From positions 1 to 26,018 of the IMG/VR virus record IMGVR_UViG_3300047667_000596: 26,018 nucleotides of DNA; one strand, 5' to 3'. Made by a program: the position numbers and the translations under genes. Under the pieces are notes generated by a model. That model searched no databases. It worked only from the letters and a program-made list of their open reading frames with translations, and was not told where the DNA came from. Positions 1 to 7,049 of this stretch are shown here, in pieces. The stretch comes from a virus. Positions within the stretch are counted from its first letter, which is position 1. Every line of letters begins with the position of its first letter.

Positions 1-1135
1 TCTTATTAATTATGCCATGAACAGACATCCAGTCTACGCATGACTGAACCATGATTGTTCCAAAGTCTTCGCGCCTTGATTGCATAGCTGACATAGTGAA
101 TCTTGCATCTTCTTCTGATGCTAACTTTCCTTCTTGTGAGCCTATCAATAGTTTAGCTGCCACTTCTATTCCAGCAGAATATGATTGTAGCGCAATAGAA
201 AAAGGCTCTTTAGGGTCGGCCATAGCGACAGTTAAGACTTTAGGGTCAAGCCCGCCAGTCATCAAGTGCTTGTCCAGACCTTCCATAAAGTCTTTGATTG
301 CATCATCCATGTCATCGACTTCATCTGAATTTGGTGCAAGCGCATCTTTATTAATGTTGGTGTAAACGGTTTTCATTGCCGCCGATTTCCAAAATCCCTC
401 ACCACCAGCGCCGATGATTTTTTCCATTGTTATAAGGTCGTTAAACCCAGACTCGTTTGCAGGTACACCATATATAGATTCATCGTCTGCACCCTCTGCG
501 AATATAATTACTCGTGAGTGATGCACCATTACTGGGCGCAATCTATTATCTTGGGCATTACTATCGTTTAGGTTTGATTCTTGAAACTGGTACATTGTAG
601 GCTGACCGTACCTTTCAGATTTTTCACTCTCATCCCATTCAGTTGGCTTTAACTGAATCTCATACAAGGGAATAAATTTAACTATTTGGTCAACTCTAAC
701 CCTTTCTAATGGGTTTTCCCACATTGCTTGTTCTTCACTACCACGGATTTGCACGACAAATGCACCGTAATGGCCTACACGCTGAAATTCATCAACCCGC
801 TTTAATTTGCGCATTAGCTTTAGTGATTTAAATATGCTTTTTATTAATGATTCCCAAGGCGTGGCTTCACCTCTTTTATCAGCGTCCCCTTCTTCGCCTT
901 CCATAATTCTTGGGAATGTCTTCCAACACATGTTTACCGGCATTTTTATGCCAGCTTTAGCAATACCGAACCGTCTATACATCTGATAGTGGTCTTCAAA
1001 CTCCAACTCATTCTTATAGCCGTAATCGTCCCAAGCTTTGGTATGCTTTGCATCAAGAGAGCCGTGGACGCTTCGCAGGCTTTGCGATAGCTGGCCGGCT
1101 ATTTCATTGATTAATTGTTGATGTCGTGGTCCCAT
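1..1135 (-). CDS. Phage portal protein (DUF1073 family), 3' part missing
   Basis: The reading frame is open to the left edge, so the C-terminus lies outside the window. The translation starts MGPRHQQLINEIAGQLSQS and continues with an aromatic- and charge-rich body (YGYKNELEFEDHYQMYRRFG, later ESIYGVPANESGFND and QSYSAGIEVAAKLLIGSQ). This resembles portal proteins formerly called DUF1073, which form the dodecameric ring at the capsid vertex through which DNA is packaged and ejected. Of two in-frame ATGs, the one at 1135 is chosen because AAAGG lies 7 nt upstream; for the ATG at 1141 the SD would be almost adjacent. TerL lies just upstream in transcription with about 36 nt between, the standard TerS-TerL-portal order. 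Family assignment is from recall of conserved sequence, not a search. Confidence 0.85.
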   Translation of the reverse strand, partial: MGPRHQQLINEIAGQLSQSLRSVHGSLDAKHTKAWDDYGYKNELEFEDHYQMYRRFGIAKAGIKMPVNMCWKTFPRIMEGEEGDADKRGEATPWESLIKSIFKSLKLMRKLKRVDEFQRVGHYGAFVVQIRGSEEQAMWENPLERVRVDQIVKFIPLYEIQLKPTEWDESEKSERYGQPTMYQFQESNLNDSNAQDNRLRPVMVHHSRVIIFAEGADDESIYGVPANESGFNDLITMEKIIGAGGEGFWKSAAMKTVYTNINKDALAPNSDEVDDMDDAIKDFMEGLDKHLMTGGLDPKVLTVAMADPKEPFSIALQSYSAGIEVAAKLLIGSQEGKLASEEDARFTMSAMQSRREDFGTIMVQSCVDWMSVHGIINK

Positions 1136-1171
1136 TGTCATGCCTTTAATTTGTTTTCATCATTATATAGT

Positions 1172-2419
1172 TTATCTTGACCTTTTGCGAGAAGGTACGT
1201 AGACGCCAGAATTTCTTGGTCTAAATTGATCTTCCATTGCATATCTCAAGCTATCAATAAAATGGTTAAAGTCGTCAACTGGCTTGTTTAGCTGCTTGCC
1301 ATCTTTATTTACTGACCAAGAATAATTATTAAACTCGGTCATAAACTCAACTAATTGATTATTGACAATGATTGTATATTCAAGAAGGAAGTCAATCCCC
1401 GCTTTTATCGAATCCGGCCCTTTTAGCGCACCTTTAATTTTTACTCCTTTCCCTGCAATGTAATCAATTGATTTTGGCTCTGAGCTATCCGCCGTTGTTA
1501 TGCGTTTATGAGCGCCCATTGACTTTATATTCTGCGCAATTGATGCGTTGCTTAATCCTTTCTCATAAAACCCATCATATACATAAATTACTTTATTAGG
1601 GTTATCAACATAAGTTTGATTAAATGCCGAAGGATCGTTCGTATAACCAAAATCTAGACCTTGAACACAAGGGAAATGCATAACGCTTTCCAATAATATA
1701 GGCGCGTGGCTAGCATTCATAAATATAAGCCCATCAGCGGTTCCCCAATTCCCAAGCGCGTATATATTGTAGTATCTGGGGTTTGTCTTGCGCTTATTCT
1801 CCATAACAACTTTATATTCATCATCTATAAAATAGTTATCGAGGTAAGTTGTTTTTAGAGTAAATACGCCTTGAATCGGATCGTCAAAAAATACTTTTTT
1901 AATCCAGTGCTGTTCACTAATTGGGTTAAACGTAAGTGTTATCTGTTTAAGTGCGCCAGTGTTACCCCTTAGTCGTAAATCAAGTTGTTCAAAATCTTCT
2001 TGATTTAGCTCTGTTGCTTCTTCGCACCATATTGATGTTACACCCTCAATTGATTTGAGCTTCTCAACATCGTCTAGACCGCTGAACATTATCTGTGAGC
2101 CGGTTGGCTTATAGACCATCGTTTTATCGGTTAGGTTAATGTCAAACTCATCAATCAAGCCCCATATTGATATGATGTTTTTAACTAAAGCAAAAACAGA
2201 CCGCTTGATGGTTCTGTCTACTTTACGAATAACCAGAAAGTTATGCTTTACGTGGGATTCTTTTAATAGCCGGTACAATATTTTCCTGGCTACTATGTGA
2301 GATTTGCCGGAGCCAGCACCACCCCACGGGATTTCATACCTGCATTTATTAGTAAATAGCGGGACAAAGACAGGTGATTTATCTTTTACATGCCTTCTGA
2401 AGTCGGCTAAGTCTATCAC
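1172..2419 (-). CDS. Terminase large subunit (PBSX/Terminase_3 type)
   Basis: This is the DNA-packaging motor ATPase and headful or site-specific nuclease. The 415-residue length is normal for the family. The N-terminal ATPase domain has a Walker A motif GGAGSGKS (33-40), a Walker B strand VTSIWCEEA (127-135) with catalytic acidic residues, and a coupling motif TFNP (about 163-166). The C-terminal RNase H-like nuclease has the expected acidic triad: D256 in GLDFGY, D311 in TADSSE and D389 in HFIDSLRY. A basic tail (RKRSR) ends the protein. The start codon overlaps the TerS stop as ATGA, so translation is probably coupled. The portal gene follows. Confidence 0.95.
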   Translation of the reverse strand: MIDLADFRRHVKDKSPVFVPLFTNKCRYEIPWGGAGSGKSHIVARKILYRLLKESHVKHNFLVIRKVDRTIKRSVFALVKNIISIWGLIDEFDINLTDKTMVYKPTGSQIMFSGLDDVEKLKSIEGVTSIWCEEATELNQEDFEQLDLRLRGNTGALKQITLTFNPISEQHWIKKVFFDDPIQGVFTLKTTYLDNYFIDDEYKVVMENKRKTNPRYYNIYALGNWGTADGLIFMNASHAPILLESVMHFPCVQGLDFGYTNDPSAFNQTYVDNPNKVIYVYDGFYEKGLSNASIAQNIKSMGAHKRITTADSSEPKSIDYIAGKGVKIKGALKGPDSIKAGIDFLLEYTIIVNNQLVEFMTEFNNYSWSVNKDGKQLNKPVDDFNHFIDSLRYAMEDQFRPRNSGVYVPSRKRSR

Positions 2420-2859
2420 CAGTCATTTTTGCCGCTGTCTATTACTTTTTCTGTAATCTCAATGTCTTTCTTATCAGACAAGCCTAAATCCCTAGCTATA
2501 ATGTTAGCATTCAATAGGTCTGCTGCTGCCCCTGAGAACTTCTGTGAGCGGATAACATTCTCGGCTTTACGTGTGACTCCGATAAAATCTTCTCTATCTT
2601 TGTATAGCTTCCAAGTGTCTGTACTGATATCTAAGAACAGGCAAAGCCCATCTATAGTCATCGCTCTCATCTTTGGGATTGACTCTTGAGTGACTATTCC
2701 TTGAAATGCAAACGCCTTTACTTCTTGCAGTGGATTATCATCTACCCACACAAAGTATTCACAACATGCGGTCCACAGGATATCGCTAGACGTAAATATC
2801 AAGTCACGTCCATGCTTGGCTCTTGCTTCCCAGAATCGGTTTCCTTTAGGTGCTGCCAT
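2416..2859 (-). CDS. Terminase small subunit (P22 gp3-like)
   Basis: This is the DNA-recognition subunit that selects the packaging start and loads TerL. The protein begins [19 protein letters not shown], a typical opening of P22 gp3-type small terminases. A helical middle includes a helix-turn-helix-like stretch ([20 protein letters not shown]), and the C-terminus is charged ([14 protein letters not shown]) and may contact TerL. The ATG at 2859 is chosen because ACAGG lies 6 nt upstream. A TTG 15 nt further up is in frame but inside the SD region. It overlaps TerL by ATGA. The mature length of 147 residues fits the family. Confidence 0.88.
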   Translation of the reverse strand: MAAPKGNRFWEARAKHGRDLIFTSSDILWTACCEYFVWVDDNPLQEVKAFAFQGIVTQESIPKMRAMTIDGLCLFLDISTDTWKLYKDREDFIGVTRKAENVIRSQKFSGAAADLLNANIIARDLGLSDKKDIEITEKVIDSGKNDW

Positions 2860-2957
2860 TACACACCTGTCCAATCATCGTTAAATTTATTCATGCTTAC
2901 CTTGCTGCATTTCATATCTATAAGCCTTTTTAAGTATAACCCCGCCAATTCTGCCAC
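2859..2957 (-). CDS. Possible 32-residue ORF ahead of TerS
   Basis: A short frame opens with GTG right after an in-frame TAA and ends in a TAATG overlap with the TerS start. The translation begins (V)[16 protein letters not shown] and ends [10 protein letters not shown]. The overlapping stop/start is how many genes here are joined, which favours expression. No strong SD precedes the GTG, though an inner ATG ([11 protein letters not shown]) has AAGG 5 nt upstream. It may be a leader peptide coupling TerS translation, or chance. The rest of 2958-2997 shows nothing recognisable. Confidence 0.35.
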   Translation of the reverse strand: MAELAGLYLKRLIDMKCSKVSMNKFNDDWTGV

Positions 2958-2997
2958 TTAACTGAATACTTATTCACTTAATAAGCATAACTATTCA

Positions 2998-3273
2998 CTA
3001 TCCAGCGGTTACTTTGTTTATTTCAACAAATGCGGTGCCGGTAATTACTAGCTTAACGAAGCAATCTGAAAATGACAGTAACTTTGAGTTATCTGCTAGT
3101 GTACCGCCTGCAAAATCAATGGGCGTAGCGTTGCCGCCTTTGAATTTTACTTGAAGCTTTGCAGTCCCGCCGTTCAGCCTAGTCATGATTTGATAGTCAC
3201 CACGCCAGAAAAAATGCTCGTCGGCGTTAGCATTCATTATTACAACCCCATCGTCTGTTACTGTAACTGCCAT
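2998..3273 (-). CDS. Unknown small protein, probably virion-associated
   Basis: This 91-residue protein is not recognised. It is rich in beta-type, glycine and small residues (GGNATPIDFAGGTLADNSKL) with no transmembrane segment, signal peptide or cysteine cluster. AGAGG lies 9 nt ahead of the ATG. It sits between the LamG-like protein and the terminase genes and reads like a small decoration or fibre-associated beta-sandwich protein. That role is inferred from composition and position only. Confidence 0.75.
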   Translation of the reverse strand: MAVTVTDDGVVIMNANADEHFFWRGDYQIMTRLNGGTAKLQVKFKGGNATPIDFAGGTLADNSKLLSFSDCFVKLVITGTAFVEINKVTAG

Positions 3274-3306
3274 TTTCTTATTCCTCTAATTCTGCTTGTT
3301 AATTAT

Positions 3307-3897
3307 TTATACTTGTGGTGTAACTTGACCGTCAAATATATGACATAAGTTTATTGTACTTGGGGAACTACCTGCGCCATCTGCATTCCAGCCACCTCTA
3401 TTTACTGCTACTGCGCTGTTAACTTGCCCGATTGTTCCATTGTCAGCGCCTGATATTGAGGCATTACTAAAAGTTTGCGAGTCAACTTCTTGACCGTTTA
3501 TATACAATACTGCTTTAGATGTATCAGCAGACCACTCTATAACAGGGCTAGTTGTTCCGACAGGTAACTCGTACGAAACTTCGGCTCTATTTGCTGCCGT
3601 ACCGAATGCCGTTCCGTTTCCGCATTGGAAATATATAAACCCGCCAAACGTGTACAATATTAAACCCGCGCCAGTCCCTCCAGCCTCCATTAATATACCA
3701 TCATCCGTATTTAATATTGTTGCATCAACACGAACGCTTGCAGATGTCGCACTGCCAAGAGTGCTATAAGCCGTACCCCTTGTTACCCAGGAAGCAGTCA
3801 GAGTCATGCCAGCAGTAACAGGTACAATTTCAGTATCGCCACTTAACGAGCTATCCAGTGTTTGAGATAATGAACTTGAAAGTGCACGTGATAGCAA
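3307..3897 (-). CDS. LamG/concanavalin-like virion protein, TTG or ATT start
   Basis: A basic, serine-rich N-terminus (SRALSSSLSQTLDSSLSG) resembles the opening of several phage surface proteins. From about residue 28 there is a single jelly-roll-like domain with LamG-type features: GLILYTFGGFIYFQCGNG, then VLYINGQEVDS and ending CHIFDGQVTPQV. This kind of domain is common in phage head- or tail-decorating proteins and may bind glycans. No ATG exists before residue 31. The frame can start at TTG 3897 or at the ATT just before it, with a weak CGGG upstream, so translation is probably inefficient. The domain call comes from pattern, not a search. Confidence 0.7.
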   Translation of the reverse strand: MLSRALSSSLSQTLDSSLSGDTEIVPVTAGMTLTASWVTRGTAYSTLGSATSASVRVDATILNTDDGILMEAGGTGAGLILYTFGGFIYFQCGNGTAFGTAANRAEVSYELPVGTTSPVIEWSADTSKAVLYINGQEVDSQTFSNASISGADNGTIGQVNSAVAVNRGGWNADGAGSSPSTINLCHIFDGQVTPQV

Positions 3898-3975
3898 AAT
3901 AGAAACCCGATTAATTATATGTGTTTAATTATATCACTGTATGATAGTAAAAACTATTTATGGTTAAATTAGCGC

Positions 3976-4176
3976 TCAGTTGTCAGCCTTAGTTGCAATA
4001 ATAAAATAGCCGACAAACGCAAATATTATAAAACAAACCCTAGCGCCTACTTCCCACTCATCAATTGGAATAATAAAAGCATTATCCCACATAAAGAAGC
4101 TTGCAACTGAGCAACAATATACCCACAAGGCTATCGGCCAGATGAAAATCGAACATAATATTTTTAATGTTTTCAT
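3976..4176 (-). CDS. Small two-helix membrane protein
   Basis: This 66-residue protein has two predicted hydrophobic helices: about residues 5-29 (ILCSIFIWPIALWVYCC) and 47-62 (VCFIIFAFVGYFIIA). A short acidic loop (IDEWEVGAR) lies between, and it ends in KADN. It is probably in the inner membrane. Function is unknown. It overlaps the stop of the NinX-like gene by one base, so it belongs to the same leftward operon. About 80 nt after its stop no gene is visible before the LamG-like ORF. Confidence 0.7.
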   Translation of the reverse strand: MKTLKILCSIFIWPIALWVYCCSVASFFMWDNAFIIPIDEWEVGARVCFIIFAFVGYFIIATKADN

Positions 4177-4565
4177 TATTCATTTAGCTCAATAAGACAT
4201 ATGCAAGCAGCGATTAATTTTGTGCATTTGTGTTTATCCATTAAATATTCCCATCGTGTAGACACTAGTCCGATACCGTTAACAGTTTTACTTTCGTCAT
4301 AGTAAGCGTCAAGCATCAACTCATCAAAGCACTTATCAATAATTGACCCAGCGTCACCCCAACTAGTAGCTGGCTCAAAAGGTCGCCAATGCCTTTTGTT
4401 TGCAGTTATTTTTCTGTATGGAAAGTTTTCGTTATAATGCTTTGAGCTATCTAGGCCAGTATTTACAAATCTAAACCCTTCCTCATAATACCCTAGATGC
4501 AACTCAGCACATCGCACATTGATACCAAACTTAGTGTATTGTTTACCTTTTATTGCGTATGTCAT
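4176..4565 (-). CDS. NinX-like phage protein (DUF2591)
   Basis: The 129-residue protein has the pattern of DUF2591/NinX proteins: a conserved W-P plus D-A-G/IIDK block (RPFEPATSWGDAGSIIDK), a central W (STRWEYLMD), and a C-terminal AA-C-I segment (KLIAACICLIELNE). In lambdoid phages NinX lies in the accessory nin region, and its biochemical role is not known. AGGA is 6 nt before the ATG. The gene is followed by a membrane-protein gene overlapping by one base. Family assignment is moderate, based on remembered conserved positions. Confidence 0.6.
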   Translation of the reverse strand: MTYAIKGKQYTKFGINVRCAELHLGYYEEGFRFVNTGLDSSKHYNENFPYRKITANKRHWRPFEPATSWGDAGSIIDKCFDELMLDAYYDESKTVNGIGLVSTRWEYLMDKHKCTKLIAACICLIELNE

Positions 4566-4573
4566 GAGTTATC

Positions 4574-4747
4574 CTAAATATTCCAGTTGTCGGGATCGAT
4601 ACAATCTGACTCACCCCACGTACATACGCCGCACATATCCCACCGATTAATTTCTTTTCCTTCGCTATTAATCAAGGTTACTGTCGGTGACTGCCCGCAG
4701 TTGTCGCACTCTGTACTGTAGCAAGGTTCGAAAGTTTCGCTGTTCAT
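4574..4747 (-). CDS. 57-residue zinc-ribbon-like protein
   Basis: A short gene starts MNSETFEPCYSTECDNCGQS. Two CxxC pairs (C14-x2-C17 and C39-x2-C42, in MCGVCTW) spaced by about 21 residues form a probable single zinc ribbon. It starts in a TAATG overlap with the upstream gene, and AAGGA sits 7-8 nt ahead in the coding end of that gene. Proteins like this are common in phage accessory operons, but no function is established. A nucleic-acid or protein-binding role is inferred. Confidence 0.72.
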   Translation of the reverse strand: MNSETFEPCYSTECDNCGQSPTVTLINSEGKEINRWDMCGVCTWGESDCIDPDNWNI

Positions 4748-5202
4748 TACTTAACTTCCTTTAGTGCTTTAACTTCTTCTGCTCTGGTCTGGTTTAATCC
4801 TTCCTCTAATCCCGCCCAAAAGTCACCTTCACTAAATTCTTCAGTTTGATCATTTAGTGCTTTGGCTTGTAACTGTTTTTTGACACCAAAATTATTAATT
4901 GCTCTAACTGAAATGCATGAATCACCATTTACCCAGTGCGCGTCTATTTCTTGAATAGATTCAAAGCAACCTTTCGCTTGCTGCTCTAGGTTGTGTGCTT
5001 CTAGTATTAAATCAACTTCATCTGAAATTATTTTGCATATTTCATATGTTGATGACATGGCTCCAATTGGCGGCATTCTCTTTATAATAAATGCCGTTAA
5101 AACATTCCGCTCTTTCTCAAGCTCTGCAATGGTCATAATTTGAATCTGCAATATCTCCCATAACTCACTTCTGTTCGCGTCTTTATATTGCTCTAAGCTC
5201 AT
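4747..5202 (-). CDS. Unknown coiled-coil-containing protein
   Basis: This 151-residue protein is not recognised. It begins with a helical, probably coiled-coil segment (residues 1-40, including AELEKERNVL) and ends with charged helices (RAEEVKALKEVK). The last codons carry AAGGA, which serves as the SD for the downstream zinc-ribbon gene, echoing the KEQVK junctions at 5924-6610. AAAGGA precedes its own ATG, and it overlaps the upstream gene by 4 nt (ATGA). It is a soluble accessory protein of unknown role. Confidence 0.72.
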   Translation of the reverse strand: MSLEQYKDANRSELWEILQIQIMTIAELEKERNVLTAFIIKRMPPIGAMSSTYEICKIISDEVDLILEAHNLEQQAKGCFESIQEIDAHWVNGDSCISVRAINNFGVKKQLQAKALNDQTEEFSEGDFWAGLEEGLNQTRAEEVKALKEVK

Positions 5203-5465
5203 GATTTATCCTTTATTGCTTTTAAATCACCTATTGTTGCGCTATTTTTCCATGATTCAGCTAGCTTTGAATCGCCGTCAAGGGAATCTGAATAACCTTC
5301 AATGTAAGATTGAAATACCAAAGCATCTAGCTCTGCAAACCTATTATCCATTTCTACAGCGTCTTCACCCAATTTAACTACCAAGTTCAGCCATTTAGCA
5401 TCGCTTTTCTCAAGCTCTGCAATCTTTTGATTAGCCAACCTTAACGACTCTATATAATCATTCAC
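5199..5465 (-). CDS. Unknown small acidic helical protein
   Basis: The 88-residue protein starts with a likely coiled coil (SLRLANQKIAELEKSDAKW), with an IAELEK stretch shared in style with its neighbours at 4747 and 5924. The rest is acidic and helical (YIEGYSDSLDGDSKLAESW). No recognised domain is seen. It overlaps the small membrane-protein gene upstream and the next gene downstream, so translation is likely coupled. The shared IAELEx motif suggests these small genes arose by duplication or swap of segments. Function is unknown. Confidence 0.68.
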   Translation of the reverse strand: MNDYIESLRLANQKIAELEKSDAKWLNLVVKLGEDAVEMDNRFAELDALVFQSYIEGYSDSLDGDSKLAESWKNSATIGDLKAIKDKS

Positions 5466-5631
5466 TGCGATTCCCCTTGCCTATTCTTCTTGCTATGTCT
5501 AAATAAAATGATGAGCATATTAGACCTAATACACCGGTAAAAAATGCCAGACTATTGTCTGTTTGATACCCGATTATGACGAGTAATCCCATAATCAAGA
5601 TTGATGTCTTTATGTGTGTTGGCGTCTTCAT
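5458..5631 (-). CDS. 57-residue two-helix membrane protein
   Basis: A short gene encodes MKTPTHIKTSILIMGLLVII followed by a short polar turn (GYQTDNS), a second hydrophobic helix (LAFFTGVLGLICSSFYL) and a basic tail (DIARRIGKGNRSE). It starts in an ATGA overlap with the HTH gene upstream and overlaps the start of the downstream gene by 8 nt. It is probably an inner-membrane hairpin protein of unknown function. Confidence 0.7.
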   Translation of the reverse strand: MKTPTHIKTSILIMGLLVIIGYQTDNSLAFFTGVLGLICSSFYLDIARRIGKGNRSE

Positions 5632-5927
5632 CGCATACTCACCTTTATCTCTTTAACCCATGTAAAACCCACGCCTTTTGCAAACTCATGACGCCACCTA
5701 ACAAGGCTTATGTTGCGACGGTTTAACACTGCTAACATTGAATTTCTATTCATGCCGTAATGCTGGGCTATTTCTTTTGAGCGAAAACCTTTGATTGTCA
5801 CCATATCCCAGATGTTTCTAATTTCATCATCCCAGAATTTGGTTTGCTCTCTGATAGTTCTTTTTTCTGTGTTTAATATGCGATGCACTTCAAGCTTTTC
5901 ATCATATTCATATGTGCAACTAGTCAC
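5628..5927 (-). CDS. Helix-turn-helix protein, GTG start
   Basis: The 99-residue protein contains a helix-turn-helix-like segment at about residues 44-70 (SKEIAQHYGMNRNSMLAVLN), followed by basic residues (RRNISLVRWRHEF). It resembles GcrA- or homeodomain-type short DNA-binding domains and is a paralogue of the protein encoded at 8325-8561, with shared pattern W-x-M-V-x-K-x-I-x-HYG-x-LxRR. It starts at GTG, with AAGGAG 8 nt upstream inside the end of the preceding gene (junction cassette). It may regulate phage or host transcription; the target is not visible. Confidence 0.75.
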   Translation of the reverse strand: MTSCTYEYDEKLEVHRILNTEKRTIREQTKFWDDEIRNIWDMVTIKGFRSKEIAQHYGMNRNSMLAVLNRRNISLVRWRHEFAKGVGFTWVKEIKVSMR

Positions 5928-6118
5928 TTGACTTGCTCCTTTAGTGCTCTATTTAATTCATGTTGCACTTTGCCTAGCTCCTCGTAGCAATTATCAAAGC
6001 ATTTTTCTAGCTCCCTATTTTCAATTTCAAGCTCTGCAATGCGATTATCTTTATCTGTGTTGCTAAAAGTAACTATGTGACTGCCGTGAGGTAAGCACCC
6101 TATATTTGTTTTATTCAC
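5924..6118 (-). CDS. Coiled-coil small protein, GTG start, KEQVK end
   Basis: The 64-residue protein has a polar N-terminus (MNKTNIGCLPHGSHIVTFSN) and a strong heptad-patterned helix from about 25 to the end (DNRIAELEIENRELEK and on to HELNRALKEQVK). It probably forms a dimeric coiled coil. The last five residues, KEQVK, are encoded by the repeated junction element that also supplies the SD (AAGGAG) and overlapping GTGA start of the next gene. The same element precedes its own GTG start. Function is unknown. Confidence 0.75.
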   Translation of the reverse strand: MNKTNIGCLPHGSHIVTFSNTDKDNRIAELEIENRELEKCFDNCYEELGKVQHELNRALKEQVK

Positions 6119-6306
6119 TTGACTTGCTCCTTAATGCTAGCCTTATAAAACTCATATGTTGCATCTTCGGCTAATTCATCCGTAAGCCTTGTTCTATGCG
6201 TGCCACAAATAGCGCAAAACCTATGCTGTGCGTGACCATCGACAAATGATTCAACGGGTATAGACCAAACTCCCCACACATGAAAACCAAATGAACACCT
6301 GTTCAC
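6115..6306 (-). CDS. Small CxxC protein, GTG start, KEQVK end
   Basis: The frame extends back to 6354, but the supported start is the GTG at 6306: it forms a GTGA overlap with the upstream stop and has AAGGAG 8 nt ahead, exactly as at the three sister junctions. The resulting 63-residue protein begins (V)NRCSFGFHVWGVW and has a CAIC pair near residue 32-35 with a nearby H (HAQHRFCAICGTH). These could bind one metal ion together with H and C residues near the N-terminus. It ends SIKEQVK. Function is unknown. Confidence 0.72.
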   Translation of the reverse strand: MNRCSFGFHVWGVWSIPVESFVDGHAQHRFCAICGTHRTRLTDELAEDATYEFYKASIKEQVK

Positions 6307-6596
6307 TTGACTTGCTCCTTTGGTTGAATCTGCGTTACTGATAAAACAGTCCAACCTTCTAGCAAGCCGTAACTCCCTGCAGGAAGCTTATAATCTACTC
6401 TCACTTTAAGCGAAAACCCTGTATAAAAAAGCGCTTTGCCTGACTTCATTTGCTTGCCCGTAAACTTTGTTTCACGAAGAAAAAGAATATCACCTTCTTG
6501 AAAATTTCTGTCATCCTTTCTAATCTCAAAACTTTTTTTGTTATTCCAGCTTTTTTGGAATACATCAGGGTCAGTTTTTAATTCATGCTCAATCAC
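6303..6596 (-). CDS. DUF3850 (ASCH/PUA-like fold) protein, GTG start
   Basis: The 97-residue protein matches the DUF3850 pattern: an N-terminal H-x-LK (EHELKTDPDVFQ), a K-S-F-E-I-R-K-D-D-R core (about 21-30), a GD plus L/LRE strand (QEGDILFLRET), and a C-terminal beta region (GLLEGWTVLSVTQIQ). DUF3850 belongs to the ASCH/PUA-like group, whose members typically bind RNA or modified nucleotides. In phages it occurs among small accessory genes and its role is open. The GTG start overlaps the preceding stop and uses the AAGGAG junction cassette. It ends in KEQVK. Confidence 0.85.
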   Translation of the reverse strand: MIEHELKTDPDVFQKSWNNKKSFEIRKDDRNFQEGDILFLRETKFTGKQMKSGKALFYTGFSLKVRVDYKLPAGSYGLLEGWTVLSVTQIQPKEQVK

Positions 6597-6829
6597 TTGA
6601 CTTGCTCCTTGCTTTTAAAATTTCCGATTAATTTATAAACTTTGCAGAGTATTACTTTTCCATCTTTGTCAATAGTTGCGCCATCTACGTATCTAAACAC
6701 GTTACCGACTGGGTCTATTAACGCACCCATAGCAACCCATCTAGACACTTGAGTTGGGTCTACTTTGGCATCCATGCAAGCTTTTCTGACGCTTTTAAAT
6801 TCTTTTATTGCTTCTGATACTAAATTCAA
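6593..6829 (-). CDS. Small HTH-like protein (Cro/YdaS style), TTG start
   Basis: The 78-residue protein has a likely helix-turn-helix at about residues 7-33 (KEFKSVRKACMDAKVDPTQ then VSRWVAMGAL), followed by a beta-like C-terminal half (FRYVDGATIDKDGKVILCK). This resembles small Cro- or YdaS-type repressors. It starts at TTG, 2 nt after the upstream TAA, with GGGAG 7 nt ahead. No ATG lies in a better place. It ends in KEQVK, encoded by the junction cassette that starts the DUF3850 gene. It may be an autoregulator; targets are not evident. Confidence 0.68.
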   Translation of the reverse strand: MNLVSEAIKEFKSVRKACMDAKVDPTQVSRWVAMGALIDPVGNVFRYVDGATIDKDGKVILCKVYKLIGNFKSKEQVK

Positions 6830-6831
6830 TT

Positions 6832-7035
6832 TTATTCTCCCGTTTTAGGTGGCAGTGGTAAAGGCATCCAGTGAGTGACGTCATCTATCTCGTTACCATT
6901 TCCTTTCATCCAATAGTTTTTATTTATATAATAACAATCAATAATTCTTCCTTTTGATTTAGAGTAAACATCAACTAAATCACTGTCATAATCTCCTTTT
7001 GGTAAATCACAATTAACACTAATCCAGTTATCCAT
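6832..7035 (-). CDS. DUF551 protein
   Basis: The frame runs up to 7161, but the conserved domain starts at the ATG at 7035, which has GGGAG 8 nt upstream. The resulting 67 residues begin MDNWISVNCDLPKGDYDSDL and show the DUF551 pattern: WISV near the start, a LP-x-DSDLVDVY block, a strand (CYYINKNYWMKG), and the closing VTHWMPLPLPP. DUF551 is common in lambdoid accessory regions. It is a small beta-rich protein of unknown biochemical role. The longer N-terminus is the out-of-frame shadow of the upstream gene's end. Confidence 0.9.
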   Translation of the reverse strand: MDNWISVNCDLPKGDYDSDLVDVYSKSKGRIIDCYYINKNYWMKGNGNEIDDVTHWMPLPLPPKTGE

Positions 7036-7049
7036 TTTATTGCTCCCGT

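Larger units (their letters stand above)
5924..6610 (-). repeat. Four copies of the junction cassette AAGGAGCAAGTCAAGTGA
   Basis: The 18-nt sequence is present identically at 5924-5941, 6115-6132, 6303-6320 and 6593-6610 (as its reverse complement on the plus strand). Each copy encodes the last residues KEQVK and stop of one gene and, in the same bases, the AAGGAG SD and GTGA start of the next. A related AAGGAGCAAGT occurs in the rightward arm at 15705-15715. Confidence 0.9.

Noticed and set aside
51-365. Plus-strand frame of 104 codons opposite the portal gene
   Set aside because: It lies fully within the portal frame on the other strand, has serine/leucine-rich shadow composition and no SD. 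The portal frame explains the DNA.
2686-2961. Plus-strand frame over TerS and its upstream region
   Set aside because: It is opposite TerS and has no SD or domain. Minus-strand signals explain the region.
6307-6354. Extended start of the CxxC gene at 6354
   Set aside because: The frame upstream of 6306 overlaps the DUF3850 gene with no SD, and the GTG at 6306 carries the junction cassette.
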